The notes beneath the pieces are model-generated. The model had not been told where the DNA came from, ran no database searches, and saw only the letters and a list, made by a program, of their open reading frames with translations. The translations under genes were made by a program, and so were the position numbers. This document shows positions 1 to 12,000 of a DNA stretch of 64,000 bases, in pieces (the first letter of the stretch is position 1; the number at the start of each line of letters is the position of its first letter). This DNA comes from Hevea brasiliensis. Taxonomy: Eukaryota > Streptophyta > Magnoliopsida > Malpighiales > Euphorbiaceae. The stretch covers positions 80,205,183 through 80,269,182 of the forward strand of contig NC_079499.1 in NCBI RefSeq assembly GCF_030052815.1, in the 5' to 3' direction.

Positions 1-2022
1 TGACATAAAATATGGATAAACATTACTAGAAATAAAATTGAAGATGAGTAGTGGAGGAAAGAGAAGAAAGTGAAGAAAAAGCTTATTTATGACATCATTG
101 TGATGTCATTTAAAATTGCCAACCAATCACCATTAAGTAACCATTTGACTAACTAATAAAAGAGCTAAATAAAGACCAAGGAAGACCAAAAACCAGCTGC
201 CTTCTCTTCAGCCAAAAACGTGAGTTTCTCTTCTTCCTCCCTCCATTGATGTTCAATCAAGCAAGCTTAATTTCCTACCTTGTTTCACCATAAAACCCTA
301 ACCCCACTTCATTAAAATTTTACCCTACACCTTAAACAAGCTTTTGGCAGCCAAGAAGAGGAAAGAAAGAGAAGTTTGAGTTGGGAAAAAAACTGCCCTA
401 TTCAAGGTTAGTGCACTATATACCTAAAACTCTTTAATTTCATGAAATGGAACTTGAATTTAGTAAGAAAATGTAATTTAAATGAACAAAATTCATGTGT
501 ATGTGTACATGAGTTTTGGCTTCCCTAGTGAAGGAATAGGAAGGAGTGTTTTTGATGAGCTTGAAGTGAACTAGAATCATGTAGGAAGTTTATAAACATA
601 AGAATAATAAGTTGGTATGCTAACTAAGGCATTTTGTAGAAAACCTAATGTGAAGCTAGGGTTTTGGGGAGTGAAAATTGACTTGGCTTAGGAAATTGTT
701 AGAGCACATTTTAATGGTCAATTAGTGACCATCTTAGGTAAGTTAACCATAAAATGGACTGAAAAATAGGATTGCAAAGTGAAGTTGCAGGCTGCCCTAG
801 GACAGCAGCAGAGGGACTAAAAATTCAGTCCACTTGCACTGCCATAACTTGGGCTGTGTTCGTCCAATTGGTGTTTGGCCAATTGGACATGAAACTAGGC
901 TTAGAATGGCACATTTTTGCTGAAGAAACCATGCCCAAAAGACCAAAGCAAGAGGACCAAAAATTGGCCCCAAGCCGGATACCCTGCAAACAGCCCCTGC
1001 AGAATGCCAAATGAACAGTGGCCATAACTCACTGTAGAATGGTCAAATTGACCTGAAATTTTTACAGAAACAAGATATGATATAGACAAACAACTTTCAT
1101 GAAGAACATCACCCCAAATTATGCCATTAACCCATTCAAATTATTGAACAAAGTTGAGTTATCAAACCTGCAACTCTGCAGATTTACATTTGAACAGTAA
1201 TGTTTGGATGGCTATAACTCTCTCTAGAAAACTCGGATTTAGGCGATTCTTGAACCGATAGAAACCTAAGGCATGGTAGAACATTTCATATGAAAAAAGT
1301 TAGACCAAATTATGAACTTAACTTGGTCAAATTACTGACCAAATTTGGACCAAAATCTGTCAAAACCCAAAATTTCAGCATGAACAGTACACGTGAACAG
1401 TAAACTTATTTTGTCCATAACTTGAGCTACAAAACTCCAAATGGAGTGATTCAAAAAAAGAAATTCAACTAGACAAAATAAGGAACAACTTTCTTGTTTA
1501 CCATTTCCTCAAATTCCCACTGTAGAAATATCAAATGGAACAATAAAAATGAAGCACCAAATCTGAAAATTTTGTTCAATTAGCATTAAGCTTAGAAATG
1601 GTATTGGCAATCAATACCAACAAGTTTTAAATACAAAATGTGGTATGTTTGGGGTGTTAAAACCAATACACCTATTTTCTATCCAAAAGTCAACATTTTT
1701 GTTGACCAATGAGGTGAATAGTGACACCAAAACCAAAAATTAGCAATTTTGCCAAAATGACCTAAGCTTTGAGAAAGTGACCAAAACTAACAAGTTTTGA
1801 ATACAAAATGTGGTATGTTGGGAGTATTAAAACCAATGTACCTATTGTTTATGCAAAAGTCAACATTTTAGTTGACTAATGAAATGAATAGTGACATGAA
1901 AACTTGAAATTCAAAAATTGTGAAACTTAAAAATGCAAAATGCCCTAGTAGGCCTAATGTGATTGGTTTGGATAGTTTGGCATGCCAATAGGGTATTGTT
2001 TTAGCAGTACTGTGAAAGGAAA

Positions 2023-2098
2023 GGCTTTATGCCTGTATTCATGGCTTTTTGCCCGTATTCATGGCTTTTATGCCCGTATTCATGGCTTTTATGCCGAT
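2023..2098 (+). repeat. Short tandem repeat inside Tek-D LTR (about 21-22 bp unit)
   Basis: About four imperfect copies of a unit built on ATGGCTTTTATGCCCGTATTC run head to tail. The same array occurs at about 58790-58860 in the solo LTR, so it is ancestral to this LTR family rather than local slippage. Confidence 0.75.
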
Positions 2099-2495
2099 TA
2101 TGTGATATCATGGCTTTTTAGCCATACTGACTGCATACGTGGTTGACGTTCTGCGTCCCATGGTATGACGGCCCGAGGCACCGCGGTGTCCAGTGCCAAC
2201 GACCCGTTATCCAGTCCAGTCGTCCAGTATAGGTTACTTGGGCATGGAAAAATATAACTGTGATTGAACTGATCATTAAAGAAAATATGAAAATTAAGTA
2301 TCAGGAATGATTACCAAAAATGCAAAGAAGCTCAAGATCATGAAGAAAATAATTAACGAAATGCATGAAGAAGTTAATATCATAAAACATGAATAGCCCT
2401 CGACTAAACAATAAGTTAGTAATTATTCATTTATTATGAACACAATAGCAAGGAAATTATTATCTTTATTTGCATATTATATTTTCTTGTATTAT

Positions 2496-2545
2496 TGGCA
2501 CCACTAAGCTTTATGCTTAGCGCGTCGCTTTTGCAACGCGTAGGT
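2496..2545 (+). promoter_or_regulatory. Conserved double-hairpin module, copy 1 (Tek-D)
   Basis: GCACCA is followed by hairpin 1 (CTAAGC 2504-2509 / GCTTAG 2515-2520, loop TTTAT). Hairpin 2 follows at once (arm starting CGCGT at 2521, arm ending ACGCG at 2540, TTTT loop), then AGGTAC. See the finding on covariation. The function is unknown. Confidence 0.7.
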
Positions 2546-3250
2546 ACTGAAGATTTGGACAAAGGGCCCAGTAGACCACAGATTCGGTAAGGCAGTTCAC
2601 AGTTCTGCATAGCGTCCGTGTCACCTCATAGACTACAGTGCATTGGTAGGACACTAGGTCCCATTTTGTATTTTATGTTTTTTGTAAATTTTGTAATTAA
2701 ACTCTTATTTTATCATGTGTATTTGAAACAAATGTAATATAATTTTGTATTAATGTAAGTACTTGTAATTTGTGATTATAAATCACATGTGAGAATTTAT
2801 TTATGATTTGAGTCTAATGATGATGTGAAATGAATGAAGGACAAATAGAGGAATTGTTAAGAAATTACTGTAACTTGATGTGATACAAAATGTGAATTGT
2901 ATATGAGTACCATGAGATGAATGATTGAGAAATAAATGAAATTGCTGAAATTATTCTGAGACTTTGTTGATAATTGGAGTTGGGATTGATTAAATATGAT
3001 CATAGGAAGTGTTTTTCACAGGTTCCGAAGAACTGTTTTCTCCATTTTTAGCCGGTACTCTGCCGGATTTTCTTTAAAATTTTCGGAACCCCAAATAAAT
3101 AATAATTTCGATAAATGGCTTAAATAAATTATATTTCATAAATTATATTCAAAAGCATGATGTAAATTAATTAAGGTATATTAGAGTGTGCCGGTACACC
3201 GTGTGGCATTACTTACTCGGGTATACTGTACACGGGTAAGGGGTGTCACA

Positions 3251-4232
3251 CACTTCCCCCTTTACACATCAAACCTCAAAAATTTCTCCATAAATCAAAC
3301 ACCCATAACATCTTTACAAACTTTAATTAAACAATAATAAAAAACACAAACTTACCACTTTGGAAATTCTTCAAAACTTCACAAAAACTTTCCTTTCTTG
3401 CTGCCTATCTAGTGCCCATGGTGTGAGGATCAAAATTAATGAAGACAAGTAAACAAAATCTAGCTTGAAAATGGGTGTAATGAACCATGCATTTGGGCGG
3501 CCATGGGAGGTTTCTCAAGCTTCATTTCGGCATGGGAGAAGAATGGAGGTTGAAGATGAGTTTACAGATTGTTAGTGGATTTACACCTGCCCATTTAGTG
3601 TTTAATTTAATCTATAGTGGTCCACTCACCTTGATTAAACTATATTATATGTTTTAATTGATAAATACTCCATTTACTCTCCATTTTTGCTATTTACATT
3701 AGGTACCACTAAATTAATTTTTTATTATATTTTGCAAGTGTAATATTATTTATTTTAATGGACATTTAGGTCAAAAGACAACTCGGGTTGTCAAATGACC
3801 ACAATGCCCCTATTCTGGTTGCATTCCCGATTTTTCGGTAACACCGGGTTTTGTTCGTTTTTCGATTTCTCACTTTTCTCTGTACTAATTATTTAATTTT
3901 CATTTAATATTTCTAATGGTATTTGTATTTCAATAGGTGTCTATTGAAGTCCTAAAAATATTTTCAGGGTTAACCGCGGTCCAGGGCTAGTCAACGGTCC
4001 ACGCCGTGACTTCCCGGTGAGGTCACCCATCTCTAGGGTTCTCGGCTCGCTTAACTTGGTTGCATTTCTTTGCTATTATTTTTCCTTTGTTTTTCTTATA
4101 TTTTCTTTTCTTGTATATCATTATTTTATGTCTCCTCACTCATATCGAACTGTAGTTCTAGGCATTGTAGCTGTCAGGACAACACTGGTCATTGGAATAG
4201 TAGAACGCATTACCGAACATAGGGGTGTTACA
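3251..4232 (-). repeat. 3' LTR of Tek-B element 1 (5' portion of the LTR)
   Basis: It aligns to 11807-12755 of the same element with scattered substitutions, except at its right end (about 4100-4232), where the two LTRs differ completely. Read on the minus strand it begins TGTAACACCCC at 4232, directly after the polypurine tract. The remainder of this LTR lies beyond the Tek-D insertion, outside the window. An ORF at 4017-4247 falls across the LTR/PPT boundary and is not a gene. Confidence 0.85.
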
Positions 4233-4268
4233 ATTCTCCCCCCTTAAAATAAATTGTCTCGAAATTTT
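4233..4268 (-). promoter_or_regulatory. Polypurine tract of Tek-B element 1
   Basis: On the minus strand this reads a purine run (AAGGGGGGAGAAT) immediately before the LTR TGTAAC. It primes plus-strand DNA synthesis. The inverted repeat upstream (AAATTTCG...CGAAATTT in the other copies) is degraded here. Confidence 0.85.
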
Positions 4269-4276
4269 ACCTGGCA

Positions 4277-7200
4277 TTAGTCTCTGAACAGCTGTGGGTG
4301 TTGTCTCCTCATATCCTCTTCACATTCCCAAGTAGCTTCCTGGCCTGAATGATGGTTCCACAGCACTTTAATTAGGTGTATCTGTTTTTTCCTCAGCTAT
4401 TTCACCTCATAAGCATGAATTTCTATGGGTTCTTCCTCATATGAGAGGTCTGGATTTACTTCAATCTCTTCAACTGATAGTACATGAGATGGGTCTGATC
4501 TGTACCTCCTTAACATGGACACATGGAAGACACTGTGTATCCTTGCTAACTTCGGAGGTAATGCCAACCGATATGCCAAAGGACCCACTCTTTCCAGAAC
4601 TTCATATGGTCTGATGAAACGAGGACTCAGTTTCCCCTTTCTGCCAAATCTCATAATCCTCTTCCAAGGAGAAACTTTGAGGAATACTTTATCACCCACT
4701 GCATACTCAATATCTCTTCTCTTCAGATCAACATAGGACTTACGATACCGATGCGACCTTGAGTCTATCTCTGATCAATCTGATCTTTTCCTCTGTCTGC
4801 TGAATAATTTCTAGCCCAATCATCTTCCTTTCACCTACTTCATCCCAACATAAGGGAGTTCTACACTTCCTGCCATACAAAGCTTCATATGGAGGCATCC
4901 CAATGCTTGATTGGTAGCTGTTGTTATAAGCAAACTCAATCAAAGGCAAGTGTGTATCCCAACTACCTTCAATCTCATTCGCAAAAGCCCGTAGCATATC
5001 CTCCAATATCTGAATAACCCTCTCGCATCGCCATCATGCGTGGGTGGAATCTTGTCTTTGAAGTTCAATCTAGTTCCTAAGGCTCTCTGAAGACTACCCC
5101 AGAATCTAGAAGTGAACCTAGGATCTCTGTCAGACACAATTGATACTGGCACTCCATGCAGTTTTACAATCTCATATATGTACAATCTGGCCAATCTTTT
5201 CAGGCTATAGTCCATCAAAACTGGCAAAAAATGAGCAGACTTAGTCAATCAGTCAACTATAACCCATACTGCATCATGACCACTCTGTGTCCTTGGAAGT
5301 CCTGTAACAAAATCCATAGTTATTCATTCCCATTTCCACTCTGGTACTGACAAAGGATGTAACAAACCAGCTGGAACTTGATGTTCTGCCTTTACTTGCT
5401 GGCAAGTTAGGCATTTGGAAACAAATTCAGCTATATCTCTCTTCATACCCATCCACCAGTAATGCTCTTTCAGCCCTCTGTACATTTTAGTTCCACCAGG
5501 GTGCATAGCCAAGGGAGACTCATGTGCTTCCTTCATAATGATCTGTCTCAATTCCACATCACTAGGAACACACATTTTGCCCTGATGTAGCAATAAACCA
5601 TCATTTCTCATAGAAAATTCAGGTTTCTTGCCCTGCTGGACTTCTTTCAATAGCTTCTGATATTTATCATCACTCTGAGCAGCCATTCTGATCTGATCAA
5701 TCAACACTGGCTGTACATGCCATGCAACTACTATCTGTCCCTCAACATCAATCTCTAAACTGGCATGCTGTGTTTTCAATTCATATACCATGGACAAACC
5801 ATAAACTCTGAGACTTGCCATAGTCTTGCGACTTAAGGCGTCAGCCACAACATTTGCCTTCCCTTGCTGATAGTCTATTAAACAATCATAGTCTTTAATG
5901 AGTTCTAACCATCTCCTCTGCGTCAAATTCAATTCCTTCTGGGTGCCTAAGTACTTCAAGCTCTTGTGATCTGTGTAAATGTAGCATTTCTCCCCATGCA
6001 AATAGTGTCTCCAGATCTTCAGAGCAAAAACAATAGCTGGTAGCTCCAGATCATGTGTTGTGTAGTTCCTCTCATGCGGTTTCAACTGACGTGATGCATA
6101 AGCAATGACATTCCGATCTTGCATCAGTACACAGCCTAACCCATTGTGAGAAGCATCACTATAAACTGTGTATTCTTTACCCGGAGTAGGTAAAGTAAGG
6201 ACTGGAGCTTCAGTTAAATACCTCTTCAACTCATCAAAACTTTGCTGGCATTTATCTGTCCACTGAAATTTTACATCTTTCCGAAGCAGTTTGGTCAGTG
6301 GAGAAGATAACATAGAAAACCCCTTCACAAACCGATGGTAATATCCAGCTAAACCCAGAAAACTGTGAATTTCTGTGATGTTCCTGGGTGGCTTCCAATT
6401 AAGGATGGCTTCTACCTTGCTGGAATCTACCTTGATCCCTTCAACTGACACAAAATGTCCCAAAAAATATATTTCTTTCAAGGAAAATTCACACTTCGAC
6501 AACTTGTCATATAGTTATTTCTCCCTTAAAGTCTGTAGTACAATCCGCAGATGTCTATCATGCTCCTCTGCATTCCTCGAATATATCAAAATGTCATCAA
6601 TAAAACCACCACAAATTGATCAAGATATGGTCTGAAGATAGTGTTCATCAGATCCATAAAAGCAGCTGGAGCATTTGTTAACCCGAATGGCATTACTAGA
6701 AACTCATAGTGGCCATACCGAGTTCTGAAAGCAGTTTTTGGAATACTCTGCTCTTGCACCTTTAACTGATAATAACCAGATCGCAAATCAATTTTGGAGA
6801 ATACAGCTGCACCCTTCAACTGATCAAACAGATCATCAATGCGAGGTAATGGATATTTGATCTTTATTGTCACCTTATTCAACTGCCGATAATCTATACA
6901 TAAGCGGAGAGTTCCATCCTTCTTCTTAACAAACAACACTAGTGCTCCCCAAGGTGACACACTAGGGCGGATGAAGCCCTTTTCAAGTAATTCTTGCAAT
7001 TGTATCTTTAACTCCTTCAACTCTGCTGGTGCCATTCTGTATGGTGTTATGGAGATTGGGTCCACACCAGGCATAACATTAATTTCAAACTGCACTTCTC
7101 TTTCCGGAGGTAATCCTGGCAATTCATCAGGAAACACATCTGGAAAGTCATACTGTAGGGATGTCCTTCAATGCTGGACTCCCCACTTGGGTGTCTACCA

Positions 7201-7798
7201 CATGTGCCAAGTATGCTTCACACCCCTTTCTGATCATTTTTCTGGCTAGTGCAGCCGAAATGATGTTGGATGGCAATAGCTGCCTCTCAACATGTATTAC
7301 CACATCACTGTTCTGAGGGAGACCGAAAGTGACTGTCTTCAGCCTACAGTCAATCATAGCATGATGCCTAGCTAACCAATCCATGCCCAAGATGATATCA
7401 TAATCTCTGAAGGGCATTTCAATGAAATCAGATAGAAAAGTGTGTCCTTGGATCACCAAAGGACAATCTCTATACATTCTATTAACCCTGACCTCCTGTC
7501 CTAGCGGACTTGTTACTAGCACCTCAAAGTCCATTTTTGTACATGGAACAACAATGCAATCAATGATGCTAGCACTCACATAAGAATGGGTAGAACCCGG
7601 ATCAAATAACACAAATACATCTTGATTAAAAGTTGAGAAGGTACCAGCCACAACATCAGATGTCTCGGCCTCTTCTCTCTTTCTCATTGCATAGATTCTG
7701 ACTGGAGCACTGTTTTGCTCTGACTATTTCACTATGCCTTGGCTGCCTGCTGGGCTACCTCTACCCCTGCCTCTACCTCTGCTAGGTGGTTGTGAACT
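4277..7798 (-). pseudogene. pol: pol of Tek-B element 1: protease, RT, RNase H, integrase, chromodomain (broken)
   Basis: The pieces in order on the minus strand are as follows. Protease (7148-7687) has the active-site motif [12 protein letters not shown] (6586-7137) has the [12 protein letters not shown] catalytic Asp; a 2-base deletion shifts the frame just before the second motif (FIDD). RT connection, RNase H ([25 protein letters not shown]) and the integrase zinc finger (H-x-H with CLTC) are in 5324-6502. The integrase core ([13 protein letters not shown]) and GPY/F module follow in 4740-5248 and 4397-4699. The chromodomain tail (KVLWNHH...ATWE) follows an in-frame TAG at 4397 and ends at TAA 4277-4279. 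Another 2-base deletion separates protease from RT near 7140. It cannot be translated as one protein. Confidence 0.92.
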
Positions 7799-8906
7799 TC
7801 AGTGACAGTGGCTCAATCGACCTTCCGCAGATGCAGGAGGTGGTCCAACTCTACGACTACTGGTGCAGTCCTTAGCAAAGTGTCCTATGCCTCCACAGTT
7901 ATAACAGGCTCCAATAGCCTTACAGCATATCCCACCATGATTTCTTCCACAAGTTTCACATTGGCGAGGAGGGTAGGAACCTCTAGTACTCTGCTGACCA
8001 GATAGAGGAGGCTTTTGTCCTGAATATCTTCCCTTACCAGACTTCTCGCCACCTCTGCTGTGTCCCCCATAGTTCTTCCTCTTTCCAGTAGGACCACTAG
8101 AACTCTGTTCTACTGATTTTCCCTCTTTCTCTGTCTTCTCTGATTTTTTTTTTCTCAAGAGCACCTTCAGACTCAATTTTTTCCAACTCTAGGGCTTGAG
8201 AAACAAGTTCAGAGAAGTCAGTGTGTTTGAATCCGACCACTTGTAATCTGATACTGGGCATCAAGCCAGTTTCAAACCTCTTGCATCTCTCCCTACTGGT
8301 AGAAAGTAAACTCACTGAATAATGGCTCAGGCAAGAAAATTCTCTTTCATACTCAGCCACTGATCTGCTCCCCTGTTTCAGACTTAGGAACTCTTGCAGC
8401 TTTTGGTCTACATAAGCATCAGGGACATATTTTTGTCTGAATTCCCTGAGAAAGTCATTCCATGTTAGCACTGCAGGTTCTACCAAACTGTGGGGAATGG
8501 TTTTCCACCAGTCATAAGCATCCCCCTGTAGTAAAGATACTGAGTATTCAAATCTGAGCTCCTCTGTACAATGTAGCTTCTTGAATACTCTATCCATCCT
8601 CTTTAACCATTGTTCAGCCTCTAGAGGGTCTATTGTCCCCTTGAACTCTGTAGCCCCATATTTCATCAATTTCTCATATTGTCTATCCGGAGACTGTGGT
8701 TGTACCACTGGTGTCTGCATTGGGACTTGAGTAGGCACATTACCAGCCATTTGTTGGAACATTATAGCCATCTCACGAGCGAATCGAGCAGAAAGCTGCA
8801 GATGCTGCGCAGTGCTTCTTGAACCACTGACATTGTGTAGGCCTGGGGCATCCCCTTGCACCTCAGCCTCAATAGATTGATCGACTGAATGATCACCCTC
8901 TTCCAT
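7799..8906 (-). pseudogene. gag: gag of Tek-B element 1 (frameshifted)
   Basis: This is the capsid/nucleocapsid precursor. The start is best placed at ATG 8906 (MEEGDHSVDQ), since related copies align from this residue and upstream residues are leader. The Retrotrans_gag core is visible (FKGTIDPLEAEQWL, LQGDAYDWWKTIPH, FRQKYVPDAY, SVAEYEREF). A frameshift lies near the run of nine A (minus strand) at about 8144-8152 and separates the core from the nucleocapsid part, which has the CCHC knuckle CYNCGGIGHFAKDC (8176-7799). A second shift near 7800 separates it from protease. In related copies gag and pol share one frame, so the intact ancestor probably made a single polyprotein. Confidence 0.9.
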
Positions 8907-9076
8907 AGTCAATGTGAGGATCTTAGATCTCCTGAACAAATAACACAAGGAGATTTCCTCCCGTTAGTGCATATTTATAATGTAATGTACTGTATGTATC
9001 AAACAATGTTATTGAGCAGTTGTACTATGAAGAAAGAATATTCAAATAACAGGTGAAAACAGAATTTAAAAACTTT

Positions 9077-9096
9077 GCTCTGATACCACTAAAACA
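9077..9096 (-). promoter_or_regulatory. Primer binding site of Tek-B element 1
   Basis: The minus strand reads TGGTATCAGAGC (9088-9077), the classic complement to the 3' end of plant initiator Met-tRNA, separated from the LTR end by an 8-base spacer (TGTTTTAG). Confidence 0.9.
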
Positions 9097-12000
9097 TGTC
9101 ACACCCTACCCCTCTGTAAGGCATAACATGATCCCATAGTATACCTAATGAGTTACCAACTTCGCCTATTGATAACCCATTAAATACACTACAAGGGATT
9201 TTCAAAACTTTTCTTACTTCTTTTACAGTGGTGAGCACTATTTACAAGTGTTAAAAGCCTTTGTGAACTGAAGTGAAACAGCTAACTCATTTGGACTATT
9301 AGTAATTTCTGTAAAAATTTTGGCAGAATGCCATCTGTATTTTGGATAAAACGGTTCTTCAGAAAACCTGTAAAAAGCAATTCAATATTTTCCTCAATCT
9401 CAAACTCCAACAAAATTCAACACAATATGTTTTTCAACTCAATCCACAATAATTTTTCAAAGGCTGAGATAAAGAAATACAGTACAAATTTTACAAGCTA
9501 AAATATCTCATAATTTACTTTACAACTTCAATGTACAATTTTAATTTACAACTGCTCAAAACCAAGAACAATATGTACATACAATGGTTATACATTACAG
9601 TACAAAATGCAAAATGTGGTATACTCATTATACCCGATAATCTCTCGCTGGATGTACTAGCAGCCTAATCTGCTGCCCTGTCCGTCTGTCTACCTGCGAC
9701 AGCAATGAAAAACTATCGCTGAGACAATGTCTCAATGGTGCACAACATTAACCAAATACAACTTTAAATCACAATTCGTAAATCATATAAATGATGGATA
9801 CGTAAAATCATATTTAAATTCAAGACAATTAATGTCATAAGGAATTTAACATAATATCACAATAAATCTCAGAGATCAAAACATAGTTAACCTCAAAAGA
9901 CAGTGAATGTCAATAAGAGTTTAAATTCATTTCACAATCTCACAATACATATCAATAAATCATACACAGCTTAATCATGTTCCAAGGTTCAATTCGTCCC
10001 AAAAGCCGATGGCTAATGAGGTATTCAATTCGTCCCAAAAGTCGATGACTAATGAGGAATAACATAGCTAGCTAGCAAAAATATGAGTACTCATTCGATT
10101 CATCCTCAACAGGCACACACCTTAACACTTCAGCCAGAGAGGGAATTCAATTCGTCCCACTAGACAAGCTAGTGAGGAATACAATCAATATACATGATAG
10201 CTGTGGTTTCAAACCATTTCCAATGCTTTTCAATCAATAAGTATCCATTAATATCATTCAAATAATTTTTCACAGTTTCAAACCATTTACAATATTTTTC
10301 AAGCAATAAGTATCCATTCAAACACATTTCCACAATTTAAAACAATAATGTACAAATAGTCATAATTCATTTCAATTGAAAAATTCAAAAGAAATAGCTG
10401 TTGTGCACAAGCCTCTGATAACTGTCTCCTGGTCTTGACTCAGTGTTTCCTTCCCTTTTCCTGAGTCTTTGCTAACTGAGAAACACAATTTGAAGTGTTT
10501 CAGTACTAAATTAAACTGTCTCTAACGATAATGCTTGATAAGTAATTCACTGAATGCTATTATTTGCTTAATCAACCTAATATATCAACCCTCGATGCAT
10601 TCTAGGTAAATTATGTTTTAATGTTACTAACATATCACATTCGATAGTCTTTGAGGGTTGGTACATGTTACCAAGTTCATTTTCTGTGTATACTGCATTT
10701 TCTTGCAATTTGCTGAATTCCAGGATACTAGTTTGACCTAGCCAGACGACCCAGTTCCCTCGATTTTCGATTTTCAGTCAAAACTACAAACTTGTAGATC
10801 TATGTCTTTTGGAATGTGGGGCAAAATTTCAGGTCATTCTGAGTTATGTGGACTAAGTTATGGTCATTTTACTATTGGTGGTCAAATTGCACTAAAATTG
10901 GTCATTTTAGCTCATTTTAGGTTCGGCTAGTTTTTGGACCCGAATTTGTACAAGCTGTTTGACTTGCTTATGGTCATTTCTGGGCTTTGGTGTCTGCATA
11001 AGACTTGTAGATATGGGTCTTAACTATTCATGGTCAAAATTTCAGGTCAATTGGACCTGTTTTGAGTGAGTTATGGCCTAAACACTAACTGCTGCCCAAA
11101 TGGTCAATTTTCAGGCCTTATTTGCACTTAATCCGGATTTGGTCATTTTCCAAGCTACCTTGCAAGCAGAATTTTGGCAAGCTTCCTTCATGAAAGTTGG
11201 CACATTTTGTGCCTAGTTTCACCTCCAATTGGTCTCATACCAATTGGAGCCACGCACTTAAGGTTCTAGGCTCAAAACACAAACTGCCTTATTGCATTTC
11301 TTTCATACACATCAAGGATCACTCTTAACACTTACTAAACTCAACATTCAAACCAATTCTGGTTGTACCATGACCTAAACATAATTCACAACATATTATA
11401 GGTCATTTCGGCAGCTTACAATTACATTCAATGTGCACCATTTAGTACATAATTTTTCAACCAAATTTATAACTATTCAATCACCTAACCATAACACTTT
11501 TACATGTCCAACTTCACACCATCACACACATACCCAAACTGCCATAATAACCAATACAATTCAACATTAGTATTCCATAATCCACAGATGAAATAACATC
11601 CTTATGGTTCACCAAACCAGGCTGCCATTTCATGCATTACACTCCCATAATTTCCAAGCATTCAAACTTCAATACACATTCACATATTCTAAGTATACAT
11701 CACCCAAATAATTTCCTACACAATATACATTTAATTAATCCTTTAATTCAGCATTTACAAGCAAAAATAAACTGTTTTCAAGGTGTTTCCATGGCTGCCA
11801 CAAGTACACTTCCCCCTTTACACATCAAACCTCAAAAATTTCTCCATAAATCAAACACCCATAATATCCTTACAAACTTTAATTAAACAATAATAAAAAA
11901 CACAAACTTACCACTTTGGAAATTCTTCAAAACTCCACAAAAACTTTCCTTTCTTGCTGCCTATCTACTGCTTATGGTGTGAGGATCAAAATTAATGAAG

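Larger units (their letters stand above)
1..3250 (+). mobile_element. Tek-D LTR fragment, left-truncated by the window edge
   Basis: This is the 3' part of a long LTR. It resembles the solo LTR at 55920-60253, from about position 56373 of that copy to its end, and it terminates in GGGTGTCACA at 3241-3250. It is inserted into the 3' LTR of Tek-B element 1: bases from 3251 onward continue the sequence seen uninterrupted from 11807 in the other LTR of that element. The 5-bp duplication expected on the unseen left side is CACTT. Whether this is a solo LTR or the 3' LTR of a full + strand element cannot be told, because the left end is outside the window. It has no coding capacity; the short ORFs at 772-1089 have no family resemblance. 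Confidence 0.85.

Noticed and set aside
772..1089. Overlapping open frames on both strands in the left LTR fragment
   Set aside because: They lie in noncoding LTR sequence built of repeated modules, overlap each other on opposite strands and show no protein motif.
4017..4247. 76-residue frame ending at the LTR/polypurine boundary
   Set aside because: It crosses the LTR edge, lies antisense to the element and has no signature.
9077..9096. Possible tRNA gene pieces at the TGGTATCAGAGC sites
   Set aside because: Only the 12-14 bases complementary to a tRNA 3' end are present, at the LTR boundary, as expected for a primer binding site.
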